Shown piece by piece: positions 1-9,161 of a stretch of DNA of 22,236 nt (positions are counted from its first letter, which is position 1; every line of letters starts with the position of its first letter). Source of the DNA: Ophiothrix spiculata (taxonomy: Eukaryota > Echinodermata > Ophiuroidea > Amphilepidida > Ophiotrichidae); assembly GCA_000969725.1 (NCBI GenBank), contig JXSR01S028432.1. One strand, given 5' to 3'. A model generated the notes under the pieces. It did no database searches and was not told where the DNA came from. It saw only the letters and a list, made by a program, of their open reading frames with translations. A program made the translations under genes and the position numbers.

Positions 1-25
1 TATTTTCTCAAAAAACACCCAATCT

Positions 26-64
26 GGGTCGGGATAGCACCCAAATTGGGTGCTATCCCGACCC
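26..64. repeat. Near-perfect 39-nt palindrome (19-bp arms, 1-nt centre)
   Basis: Arms 26-44 and 46-64 are exact reverse complements around a single A at 45. Each arm carries the GGGTCGGGATAGCACCC core. A related GGGTCGGT phrase recurs at 87-94 and again near 10195-10202 in T/A-rich surroundings. This suggests that the palindrome sits at the edge of an interspersed repeat rather than being a host regulatory site. The element may continue left of the window, so its limits are unknown. Confidence 0.8.
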
Positions 65-267
65 TATTTTTTAAAAAAAAATTTGAATAGGGTCGGTCGC
101 TGAGGGCAACACAACATTTTGTTTGGCCTAATTGAAGGGAAACCATGAGGAGCATTGCTCATAAATTAGTTCACCTAAAGCTTAAATTATCATAAATTAT
201 TATCAAGGGAAAGTCATTTATTTATAACCTCGTATTTGGTGTTCATTTTTTGATGTGGGTTCTCCTT

Positions 268-774
268 CATTAAAGGGGCATTGGACAAGTTCAGCATCAT
301 CCCCAAACTTTTCCCCAAGCATTTTGAGATTTTTTGCATCATTTGAAGTATTAGCGGTAATAATGAGAGCATGCAAAGTTTCATTGTCAAATTCAGACCC
401 TATATTTTAAAATATGTAGATTTTCTTTTATTTTTAATTATCGTTGTCGACAGCGTTAAATACTGCCTCAATAGTTGGATTTTTAAAATTGGCCTTTTCA
501 GGAAATTTAATGCAAATTCCAAATTTCTTTTGATTAATCTGTAATCTATGATATGAAAGGAATGTTTACAAACAAATCTTTGGCTCTTTCATGATATATA
601 GCATCAATAAATACGTTTAGAGAATAGTCTCATACCCAAGATCAACAAACAAAATAAAATTCAAATTTTTGACTTTTCTAAAGGTTTTGATCAAAACTGT
701 CTCGATATCTAGTAATTGACTGTTATTTTCTAACACATGAAGTTTCAAAATTGTGTCCAATGCCCCCTTTAATG
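268..774. mobile_element. MITE-like element with about 19-bp terminal inverted repeats
   Basis: The left end at 268-286 (CATTAAAGGGGCATTGGAC) is matched in reverse complement at 755-774 (GTCCAATGCCCCCTTTAATG), differing only by one extra base in a C run. The ends are 507 bp apart and there is no ORF between them. I see no clear target-site duplication and the inverted similarity does not extend inward. A non-autonomous DNA transposon is therefore the best reading, but the superfamily cannot be named. The strict pairing of two 19-20-bp ends makes chance unlikely. Confidence 0.6.
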
Positions 775-780
775 AGTCAA

Positions 781-945
781 ATTTACCCTGTCCGTGCTTT
801 TTGCATCCAGTTTTTCACCTAGATGGGGAAGAAAAGGTGGAAAAAGAATATTTCTTCAGAAATCAGCACTAAACGAGCTGGAACGGAGCTTGAACCCCCG
901 AATCATTTGATTATTAAGTCTGCACCATTAATACCATTAATTGAT
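781..945 (-). mobile_element. Possible tRNA-derived SINE remnant
   Basis: On the minus strand, 885-896 reads GGTTCAAGCTCC, which resembles a Pol III B box (GGTTCRANYCC). It is followed by non-coding sequence typical of a SINE body. No convincing A box is visible upstream and no tail or target duplication was found. The block lies directly next to the TIR element ending at 774. A chance B-box match in unrelated DNA remains possible. Confidence 0.22.
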
Positions 946-1588
946 ATGATTTTAATAATGATTATTTTGATTCAATTACATGAATGATGTTAATAAAGCA
1001 AGATGCAGTCAAATGCTTACATAAGTGACGTGTTAAAGAAAAAATATCAAGACATTAGCTTTATCGCAAAATGGAGGAAAACAAACATTACACAAAAATC
1101 AAATAATTTGATGTAACACTTGTATAAACAAATTGTCACATTGATTTTCTTCCCACGTTTGGTTGCCATGGTTTTGGATACCTGGTAGATAAATTTTCCA
1201 AGTATGTTTTAAGAAACTTAAGCTTGACTGTAATAGCTGTTTTATCTACTTGTAAATTGATGGATTTAAAGGATGCTCTCGAATGGTAATCCTCTTTTAT
1301 CGAGATGCAAAATTCAGGTCATCTTTGTTCTGTATTTCAGTATTTAATGTGGAAGTGATAATCTATATAAATACGTTGTTCCAGTTATAATTCAGTATTT
1401 TGAGATGAATTATACAACAGATTGTAAATGGTTGATCAAATGTTTGAATATAACTGGAATATGCAGTTGTTTTAGTGAATTTTCTAGCTTGAATCCATAA
1501 GAACTAAGGTAACCTGACAATCAGATGAAGTGAGTTGATTTGAATATGACATTTAAGATGAAATTTGACATTAAATAATGGATTTTAC

Positions 1589-1660
1589 AGCAGTAGTATA
1601 TGTTTAAATTTAAAAGAAGTATTATAGTAGCAGTAGTATATGTTTAAATTTAAAAGAAGT
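1589..1660 (+). repeat. 40-bp period direct repeat, two copies
   Basis: The 32-bp string beginning AGCAGTAGTATATG at 1589-1620 is repeated without change at 1629-1660, separated by 8 bases. The equivalent region of duplication copy D (about 7420-7440) shows only one version. The local doubling therefore happened after the C/D duplication and is recent, as its perfect identity also suggests. Confidence 0.9.
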
Positions 1661-2610
1661 GTTCACACAATGTTTTCCTTATCAAAAAACCCAAAAACAT
1701 TTTCATCTAAAATCCCCTCAGAAATGTAGATGTTAAAAAGGTGGTTCCCTTTTAAACCTGATCTGATAATTAACTAACTATTATTAAAATGTACTTATCA
1801 CCTTTTCAAGTCAACCAACGCATTATCCTTGACTTAGTGTCATAAGTAGTATCCAAGTTTGAAACCTTGGAAGTTGTGACAATATGAACAGCATACATCT
1901 TGATTTTTATTAAGAAATGACAATGATGTACAGTTACCCGGGATTCTCAGTAAATCTGTCTTTGGATGGAGATGAGATGGAGAAATGGAATTAATAAAAG
2001 TAAGTTCAAAAGCAAGTTCAGAGTTAGATTGTTTCTTAAGAATTACAATTTTGACAAATTTTTTAATATTGTTGTCATTACAGGGGTAACTGTGGGGTAA
2101 ATAATGTTTCGTCAATAATAGGTTCATACCAACTGTACTTAATCCTCTGTTCACACTGAGCATACTTACAAGTTTATCAGATAACAAAGGCAGCTTTGAT
2201 TGTTAGCAATAGAATCATGTGAATCACCAGACTTGATTAACTCATATTTACATGATTTCTCTTCAAGAGCCTTTGCTTTATCGCAGAATTTATGTCATTG
2301 CGAATAGAAAATTGTGTTTTGACAAATATAAATTTAATCAGTGATGAGCAGAAGTAGATATTGAACACACTCTTAAAACCTGTCCTCTATGAAGTGATTG
2401 TATGCCAAGTAATTTTTTATCTCTTGATTAAATCTGATTTAATAGATATACAAGGAGTAGATTGCATTGACTTTTAAATTGAAACTTTGAAGATGTGAAA
2501 TGTTTAACAAAATATCTTGATTCAAGTTTTATATTTGAATCAATTCAATTCTACTTTATTTCTGTATCAAATGACTCCATGTAATTTCACAAAATAAAGG
2601 AGTACTGAAC

Positions 2611-2668
2611 AACAAAATCAATAAAAATCAATATAAATCAATATAAATAAAAATAAAAATCAACAAAA
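2611..2668 (+). repeat. A-rich low-complexity tract (AATCAATAAA-type)
   Basis: Repeated ATCAATAAAA and ATCAATATAA words form an imperfect minisatellite of roughly 10-bp period. It lies where copy D reads simply AACAAAATCAAGAACATAAA (about 9475-9494). It is an expansion within copy C and shows no coding or structural signal. Confidence 0.7.
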
Positions 2669-2764
2669 ACTCTAAAATGTACGTTACCAACTTTTACAAA
2701 TAACTAGCATACTTAAAATACAACAGTTGGCCTACAACAGTTATATTTCTTTACAAGAAAATAA

Positions 2765-3165
2765 CCAGTGGCAGTGCCAGGAGTTTTCCCAATTCCCGCC
2801 ACAAACATTATTCCAGTGTCCCCAGAGTTTCAGTCATTGACACAAATTTTACATCCAATTTCCCATTTTTTGATAATTTAGATCTAAAATGTCAAAAACT
2901 TTCCATGCTTTGTACCGATTTAAAGATTCAACAACAATTTTTAGCCGTAAACTTGCAATTTTTGGTGTAAATTTTATGATTTCATCACAACCTTTAAATG
3001 AAATTAGCAAATTTTCTGAAATCAATTTGCACACTAAGGTTGCATTACAAAAAATCATTAATTTTTCCTTGGACCAATTTTGCTCTAAAACAAATAAACA
3101 AAACAAAACAAGCCAAAAAATGAATGACAAACAGTACTTTCAAGTGATGAACAATTTTATTCTTT
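2765..3165. other. Segment present in duplication copy C and absent from copy D
   Basis: The two copies align up to the shared AAAATACAACAGTTGG block (about 2714 and 9537) and again at AATTCTCTTAAACTATTGAC (3194 and 9731). Copy C carries an extra stretch of about 400 bp between them that I cannot align to D. It begins near CCAGTGGCAGTGCCAGGAG, which resembles the CAGTGGC..GCCAGG ends of common invertebrate interspersed repeats. The opposing short open frames here (about 93 codons each) are low-complexity and do not look like real proteins. Whether it is an insertion in C or a deletion in D is open. Confidence 0.4.
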
Positions 3166-3399
3166 GTTAAAAAAGTGTTGAAATTGAAACAAAAATTCTC
3201 TTAAACTATTGACATTTTACATGTAGTCCACCTCATCACATTTCTCCATGCCAATGCCCTGGGCATCTTAGATGTCTTGTATACAAATCTGAAATTGGTT
3301 TGTGAGCTTTTGATCCATCTTGTGATGTCTTGTAAAGTAAGACTAGTTCTCACTTGTAAATAAATGTCCAAAACTGAAGTCTGCTCTACTTTAAGATAT

Positions 3400-4582
3400 C
3401 TCATATGAATCCGACAATATGCAATATGGATGCAAACAAATGTACACAAAAATGAGTGGAAAGTTGTATTTTCATTTTTTGTTTTGTTTAAAGTACATTA
3501 TATATATTTGAATTCTCAAGTGAGTATGTCATATTTTTTCAAAAATAGTTTAATTAGAGGGATTTTGATAATGATGATAGAGGGTTCTATTTAAGATGCA
3601 CATTCATAAAAAATCTCAGTGACCATAAACAAATATAACAAACTAATTGCATCTGTGAATCCCGAAAAACTTAACAAATAAGATTTTTAAAAGTTGCTTT
3701 TTGAACAAAGGAAGTTATGTTATGGAAGTTGTTTGGAAGCGATTGGGATTTTTGTATGTTATGTTGTACGGGAGTAATCGATTGTATTGTGATTTAAATC
3801 CTTATAGAGTTCACTGACATTGTAATAGTAGACCCGACATATTATTTCAAATTTTACTGGGTGTTCAAGGTCATGCTTACATTTATTGATGCCAATATGC
3901 AACTTGTTGTTTTTGATTGCTGATTAAGACATCAATTTCATACACAAATTTCTCAAATTTACAGCTGATCCCATCTTGTAATGAATAATTTGTGGCTAAA
4001 ACTCTGCATATTTATGTTGTATGTGTGAGAAAATGTGCTATCAGGTACGATGCTGCCAGTAGAGTATGCAATTCTTGGTTGATTACTTAATTGATTACTT
4101 AATTAACACAAGAGTTCAATGACATGTTTGTATGGAAGTGAAAGAGTCCAATTTTAAGGCTTGTTTACATTGACTTCACTTGGTTGGTAAATGTAGTGCA
4201 GGAATTTGTGTATGCATGCGTAGTCATATATAACAGGTTCAATGCTGATAATGTGTGAAATTTGGCGGGGTAAATTGAAATCTATCGCTAATGCAGTGGA
4301 GTTGTGAACCATCTCCTTTGGTGCTGGTGACACGTTTTGCTCTTTTTAGATAGGTCCTTGCAAATTAATTTGACCTGTTTCAGAAAGGATGTTGCCTCGA
4401 GATAACTGGTGATATTGATATTAAAAGCTTTTAAATTCCTACAAACAGTTCAGCATTTCTTTTCAAATAAATGTTAATCTCATGTTGCTGACTTCTACTT
4501 TGTCTGTGTGTGATCATTTGTCTTGAGTTGTTCAGATGGATGTGAAGTCCTGATGCAGAAGACTTAGCAGCTATTGTCAGCC
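3400..4582. other. Unassigned AT-rich DNA
   Basis: I see no gene, RNA, TIR element or tandem array here beyond a short doublet of GATTACTTAATT near 4080-4103. Weak similarity to the downstream flank of copy D (3480-3530 against 9975-10010) suggests the old duplication may reach slightly further than its firm limit. The open frames are short and AT-biased. Confidence 0.5.
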
Positions 4583-4613
4583 AGGACATATTCTGCAAAC
4601 CAGAATATGTCCT
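4583..4613 (+). repeat. Perfect 13-bp hairpin followed by a T run
   Basis: Arms 4583-4595 (AGGACATATTCTG) and 4601-4613 (CAGAATATGTCCT) are exact complements around a 5-nt CAAAC loop, followed directly by a T run (to 4617). The shape resembles a factor-independent terminator or a small Pol III transcript end, but no transcript can be assigned and the pairing stops outside the arms. It could equally be the remnant of a foldback element. Confidence 0.7.
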
Positions 4614-4842
4614 TTTTATCCTACATCTACTGAATATAACAATATCCCATTTTAGGAAATTTAGAAAGTCCCCTTTAGAAGGCCAAATAGCCCATAAATT
4701 GGAGCAGATGAAATTGAAGTATGCTATGATCACAAAATTGCTGGCGAGACGCATTTGTCATGTTGCATACTATGCATTTAGAGAAAAACATGTAGATGTA
4801 CGCACCATTGTTGAAGACAAAATAGTGTGATTCTGTTCCTTT

Positions 4843-5140
4843 GCACGTGGGGGGGGGGGGGGGGGGGGGCGGTCATTGCCCCCAAATAAATAGATGAAAA
4901 TAAAAGTGAAGAGGTTAAAGAAAAAGAAAAGAGAGGACCTGGAATAATTAATAGAAAAAATGTTACTTGTACCAAATTTTGGTTGAGAAATTGAAAATGA
5001 TATCGTTATTAGTCATCTGTGCGCTTTGAAATTGTTTTTGCTTGTTAGTTTTCGAAAGTTATGTCGAAAATTTTTAGTGTACCTTTTGACATATGAGTCA
5101 GTTGCCCCTCCGACCAAAAAATACTCCGCCCCGCCTGTTC
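4843..5140 (-). mobile_element. Poly-G-ended interspersed repeat remnant
   Basis: The left edge is CACGTG running into 21 consecutive G (4849-4869) and then CGGTCATTGCCCCC. The right part holds GTTGCCCCTCCGACC and CTCCGCCCCGCC near 5100-5137. Read on the minus strand, this gives a GGGGCGGAG..GGGGCAACTG head and a GGGGGCAATGACCGCCCC end. That pattern is reminiscent of short high-copy repeats with C-rich tails in marine invertebrates. The interior has no ORF. Limits and family are inferred from these G/C-rich ends standing out in AT-rich DNA. Confidence 0.4.
4849..4869 (+). repeat. Poly(G) homopolymer, 21 bp
   Basis: This is an uninterrupted run of 21 G in strongly AT-rich surroundings. It can form G-quadruplex structure, is probably length-variable, and is a site where assembly length may be unreliable. 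Confidence 0.95.
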
Positions 5141-6536
5141 CTTTGTGTGAAGCATTTTCCATTTTATTTACCTGTCAAACAAGTGGATGTCCTTTCAGAT
5201 TAAGTAAAACTTGTCCTGTTCAGAAATGGCAAAGATACACATTTGAATATTTACAATTACTGAAAAGAATCCAGTAACCAAATGGGAGTCTGAAGTAAGT
5301 CAAGAAACTATTTTTGGCAAGAGTGGGGATTAAGAGCACAGGAAGTACAATGGAAAGGGATCTACCAAATGCTCCTGGTGGATTTCAAGTAATCCCCTAG
5401 TATCAGCAAAATTGTGAGGAGATTTTTTGCAGGTTTCCATGGTGATATTGTATATCACAGACTATTGCTATCACTTTAAGTGCCCAGACTTCAGTATTGA
5501 AGAGCAGTACTTGATATTTGACAGTCCATGTAATTGTTATTGAATATTGAAATGCTTTTAGTTTTAAGTTGTTTGTAAGAGGTTGTATTTTGTTTAAATG
5601 GTTTCAAGCAGAAAGGTTCAAAGCAGCATGTGACACAACACATCAAAGGTACATATTTGGTCTAAAAAGGTCAACATTTAGGTTTTGTTGACGATGGACA
5701 GCCTGTTTATTCCTCTTTAATATGGTACCAAATTTGTGTTAAAATCAGAGTTTTGGTTCAAAAAATAGGTGCAAAAAATACTGGAACTCGTAGCACTAAG
5801 CATATCTGGATGGAACTCTTGTTTTGCATGGCTATATTGGCATCTATGTGTAATTCAGCATACTGAAACAATTATTTCTCTGTGCAAAAAATCATTGTGA
5901 CTGTCCACTGGTTTCAGAATATCTTGACATAATTGGTACTAAAAGATAACAAATTATTGTATATAATTGGATAGATTGAGCCCATATGTATTCATAGTGT
6001 AAATGCATGAAGCTAAGACCAATAAATATTATACTTGGATCCTTTAAAGTGTAATAATGAGGAATACGATTCACAGCTTTAATGAATTGCAAATGTTTTT
6101 GTAAGATTTAGCCTTACATCAATATTTCAAGGTTATTTTAACCCTGGGCTTTTCATTTTTAAAATTTCTTTAAGAATATAAATTTCAAGTATAATGACAC
6201 CTAGTGTATTCACGTAACCTTCACAAATGCTCATGAATTACATCATATTATGAGTTGTTAAAAGCCAATTACAGATGAGATGAGCAAATTACTTGCAAAT
6301 TGGTTTGCCTTTGTTGGCAGAAATAATGGCTGGATTTGAAGAATGATATAAAATTATGCATATTCTGAAAAAGAGATTTTGTCAAATCTTAAAGAAAATA
6401 AAGAGTTTGATAGATCAATGTTAATCTGCATTACACGTCGAATACTGCTTTACTCAAATTCAACTATTGATCTTCTTTAATGTACATCGCCTTAATGTTT
6501 AGTTGATTTCATATCAGCATGTCAAAAATTGTTGAA
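5141..6536. other. Unassigned DNA between the duplication copies
   Basis: There is no recognisable gene, RNA, mobile element or array in this stretch. The short open frames have no protein-like composition, no plausible start context and no similarity to the duplicated exon further on. It is unique within the window. Confidence 0.5.
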
Positions 6537-6923
6537 ACAATCGAATAACTTAATATAACACTTGTATAAACAAATTGTCACATTGATTCCCTTCTCACGT
6601 TTGGTTGCCGTGGTTTTGGATACTTAGTAGATAAATTTTCCAATTATGTTTAAACAAACTTAAGCTTCTCTCTAATAGCTGTGTTATCTACTTGTAAATT
6701 GATGGATTTAGAGGATGCTCTCAAGTGGTAATCCTCTCTTATTGAGATGCACAAAATCAGGTCATCTTTGGTCTGTATTTCCTGTATTTTAAATAAAAGT
6801 GATGTTCTATATAATAAAAATGTTTGTTTCCAGGTAGAATTCAGTGTTTTGAAATGAAAGATACAATGTTGTGATCAAATTTTTGAATATATAAAAATTT
6901 TCATGTGTCCTGTCTTATATTTG

Positions 6924-7001
6924 CGAGTTTAACTTCTTCATAACAGTTTTTAGCTAACATAACAAGGACAGGAAGTGAGTGAGTTGATTTGAATATGGCA
7001 T
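6924..7001 (+). repeat. Left 78-bp direct repeat flanking a SINE
   Basis: It matches 7293-7370 with about 4 mismatches in 78 bp (about 95%). Both copies begin CGAGTTTAACTTCTTCATAA and end GAATATGGCAT. Duplication copy C has a single version of this neighbourhood (about 1500-1550). Confidence 0.9.
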
Positions 7002-7292
7002 GTTAGATAGATACTGGGGATTTATAGTGCGCACTCGGCCTCTGCACACTTTACAGGTGTTTGCTGACCACTGTGGCCCAAGTAAGCTCCATTCCACACC
7101 AAGCACCATTTCAGGTTCTGCGACAACCTCTAGGGGCGCTGAACCTTGATCAGCCCACATACGCACCATCGCTGCCCGGATCAGCTCCCCAAGTTTCGTA
7201 CGGGTTTCCACGAGACAATTAATAGTTAGTTCCTTGTCCAAGGGAATTTTAAGCACACACACTAAACTTTTGGCACCGGCAGGGTTCAAACT
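7002..7292 (-). mobile_element. tRNA-derived SINE, 5'-truncated at its B box
   Basis: Read on the minus strand, the element opens with GAGTTTGAACCCTGCC, which resembles a Pol III B box, but no A box precedes it. The body contains CCCTTGGACAAGGAACTAAC, close to the CTTGGGCAAGGCACTTAA phrase common in invertebrate SINEs. It ends GCGCACTATAAATCCCCAGTATCT with a short TATC tail, near 7002-7015 on the plus strand. It is markedly more GC-rich than its surroundings. A 118-codon minus-strand open frame across it is a by-product of this composition, not a gene. Both edges coincide with the 78-bp direct repeats. Confidence 0.7.
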
Positions 7293-7370
7293 CGAGTTTA
7301 ACTTCTTCATAACTGTTTTTAGCTAACATAACAAGGACAGGGAGTGAATGATTTGATTTGAATATGGCAT
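7293..7370 (+). repeat. Right 78-bp direct repeat flanking a SINE
   Basis: This is the second copy of the 6924-7001 sequence and starts immediately at the truncated B-box end of the SINE. See the partner entry for identity. Confidence 0.9.
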
Positions 7371-7544
7371 ATTTAAATGTCAAATTCAAATTTGATGTCA
7401 AATAATGGATGGTAGAATTATGTGTTTAAAGTTTGTGGCAGTGTTCACACAATGATTTCCTTACCAATTAACTGTAAAACTTTTCCCATTTAAACCTATC
7501 TTCTCAGAAATTTTAATGTCCAAAAATAGTGGTACTCACTTGCT

Positions 7545-7790
7545 TGAACTTCATATGAAACCTTTACCTTTAAAAAATTTGACGTTTTAACTGCCTTACG
7601 CTTCAATGTACCATACCATGTACTATAGTATGTCCTAGCCCTAACACTTTTGACCACTTCCTTTGACCATCTCCTCGGAAATTTGCAAGTCAAAAATCAC
7701 AGGTTTTCACCTGGATTCGAACTCAGGACCCCCTGCTTCCCGATCCAATTATCACTATGTCAAGCCACTGAGCAGGCGCTGCCATGGCAG
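7545..7790 (-). mobile_element. Second minus-strand tRNA-derived SINE
   Basis: On the minus strand a TGCTCAGTGG motif (7765-7774) resembles a Pol III A box and GAGTTCGAATCC (7713-7724) a B box, spaced about 40 nt apart as in a tRNA head. The intervening sequence does not fold as a proper tRNA, so a functional tRNA gene is unlikely. The body runs leftward through AGTTCAAGCAAGTGAGTACC, near where copy D loses alignment with copy C at about 7545. No clear tail or target duplication was found and the left limit is approximate. Short minus-strand open frames here are not protein-like. Confidence 0.55.
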
Positions 7791-8032
7791 TGATTTCGTG
7801 ATCATAGCTAACTCGGGTCTATGACGTATTTGGACTTAGGCAAATTTCTTAACTTTGTGGAATGGGATATTGTGAGATTCAGTGGGGTTAGGGTTAAGGT
7901 ACCTATAGATATGACAGGTAACATTTAAAAATAAAACTTGAAAATCGTGTTGATGAGAAGAGTATAGATGTTTAATTTATGAAGATGTGGTAGGGTAGAC
8001 TGATGGTGTCAAAATTGCAGGTTTTGACAAAT

Positions 8033-8464
8033 GAGTGGTGCTCTGTCAAAATGAGCAGAAAGTCGCTATTTTCAAAATTGAGCTTATGGCATATTTTAAT
8101 TTTCTATAATCTCAGCTTTCGAATGATATATAATATGTCATACTTTCTGTCAACAATTTCCATTTAGAGATCAAAATACAAGGCAGTCTGCTCAAAATCT
8201 GACAGTAACAAATTGTCGCAAATCGATTTTAAAGTTACTGATTACTATAGTGTATAATAGCAATACGCGATCAATTACCCATGAATAATTGCACTTCCCG
8301 GGATAATTGACCTTCAAAACGAGAGGTATAAGTTAACACTTATGCATTAATGCGTTTTATGTCAAAAAACGAAATTTGATCTTTTCACCATATTTTTACT
8401 TTAGCAGCCATTTATTCAAAATCTTCAATCACGACTTTCCGCTCATTTTGCAAGAGCACCACTC
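8033..8464. mobile_element. 432-bp MITE with about 40-bp TIRs and AAAT target duplication
   Basis: The left end GAGTGGTGCTCTGTCAAAAT (from 8033) continues as GAGCAGAAAGTCG. It is matched in reverse complement by the right end, which reads GAGTGGTGCTCTTGCAAAAT then GAGCGGAAAGTCG from 8464 inward, with about 85% identity over 40 bp. AAAT is found on both sides (8029-8032 and 8465-8468), consistent with a 4-bp target duplication. There is no transposase ORF. The superfamily cannot be named from these ends alone. Confidence 0.85.
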
Positions 8465-8480
8465 AAATGGTTAGATTGTT

Positions 8481-9161
8481 TAAAATCAGAGTAACATAGC
8501 AAAAACATTTCTTGAAATTATTAGGTTGACACCAGCTTTATAGCGATCTAGAAGTAAGCCTACCGATTCTAACTGCAACACTCACTGTTTATACCCAACA
8601 TACATGCAAGCTTAATATTCACAAAGATAAAAGATAGCCTGGTACCCGTGTTAGCAGTGGACTTATTCAATAATCGTGTGAACATGACTTAAAATCAGAG
8701 TAACATAGCAGAAACATTTGTTGACATTATTGGGTTGGCACCAGCCTTATAGCGATCTAGAAGTAAGCCTACCAATCCTAACTGCAACACTCACTGTTTA
8801 TACCCAACATACATGGGGAAGTGGATTAGCGCAGTGGTTTTTCCCTCGCTTTGTACCAATGAGGTCCCGGGTTCGAGCCCCGCACCCGGCGCTTTATGTG
8901 CATTTGGTTTTCAGTCCATGCTCGCTTCCGCAGGTTTTTCTCCGGGTCCTCCGATTTTCCTCCTGTACTAAAACTGAATATTAAAGAAAGATCTAGGACC
9001 CCAATGGAAATAAGCTTCATTAGAGGCTTTCTTGGGTTATCCTTGGCTACCAGCCTAAAAAACCTCTTTCTTTCTTTCATGCAAGCTGAATATTGACAAA
9101 GATAAATGATAGCCATCAGTGTTAACAGTGGACTTATTCAATAATTGTGTGAACATGACTT
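8481..9161 (+). repeat. 209-bp tandem duplication, second copy interrupted by a SINE
   Basis: Copy 1 is 8481-8689. Copy 2 is 8690-9161, and once the inserted SINE is removed it is about 210 bp. The two share TAAAATCAGAGTAACATAGC, AGCGATCTAGAAGTAAGCCT, the TTTATACCCAACATACATG run and GTGTGAACATGACTT. Divergence is roughly 8-10% by eye. Copy 1 preserves the empty insertion site for the SINE. Confidence 0.92.
8816..9077 (+). mobile_element. tRNA-derived SINE with V-domain-like core
   Basis: The head carries TTAGCGCAGTGG (8826-8837, A box) and GGGTTCGAGCCCC (8870-8882 region, B box) at tRNA-like spacing. The central part at 8931-8962 reads CAGGTTTTTCTCCGGGTCCT then CCGATTTTCCTCC, resembling the conserved V-domain of vertebrate V-SINEs (GGGTTTCCTCCGGGTGCTCC). 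The 3' end is a CTTT/TTTC simple tail. CATG at 8812-8815 and 9078-9081 is the apparent short target duplication. The uninterrupted sister copy at 8595-8610 (ACATACATGCAAGC) confirms the limits. Open frames crossing it on both strands are not genes. Confidence 0.9.

Larger units (their letters stand above)
1095..3400 (+). repeat. Old segmental duplication, copy C (partner at 6537-9895)
   Basis: Blocks in this interval recur in the same order and orientation about 5.4 kb or more downstream. Examples are 1110-1340 against 6553-6785, 1645-1740 against 7435-7530, 2210-2400 against 9140-9330, 2570-2620 against 9435-9485, 2710-2730 against 9535-9552, and 3195-3390 against 9730-9890. The best blocks look about 85% identical by eye and others are lower, so the event is old. 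Large indels separate the blocks, mainly mobile-element insertions in the partner. No coding exon is recognisable in either copy. Outer limits are approximate. Confidence 0.85.

Noticed and set aside
1840-2187. 115-codon minus-strand ORF
   Set aside because: It lies in an old duplicated block, and the partner copy shows no conserved reading frame. The composition looks like noise.
2849-3170. Opposed 93-codon ORFs on both strands
   Set aside because: Two open frames on opposite strands of the same low-complexity segment. Neither has protein-like features.
6954-7310. 118-codon minus-strand ORF
   Set aside because: It coincides with a GC-richer SINE and its direct-repeat flank. The open frame follows from composition and has no recognisable domain.
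7690-7790. Minus-strand tRNA gene
   Set aside because: A- and B-box-like motifs are present, but the sequence between them does not give acceptor, anticodon and T stems that pair. A SINE head explains the motifs.
7885-7900. Telomere-like GGGTTAGGGTTAAGG
   Set aside because: Only two degenerate repeats, which is expected by chance or as a short interstitial scrap. There is no array.
8718-9116. Overlapping ORFs on both strands around the SINE
   Set aside because: They begin in the 209-bp duplication and run through the tRNA-derived element. There is no shared frame with the sister copy and no protein motif.
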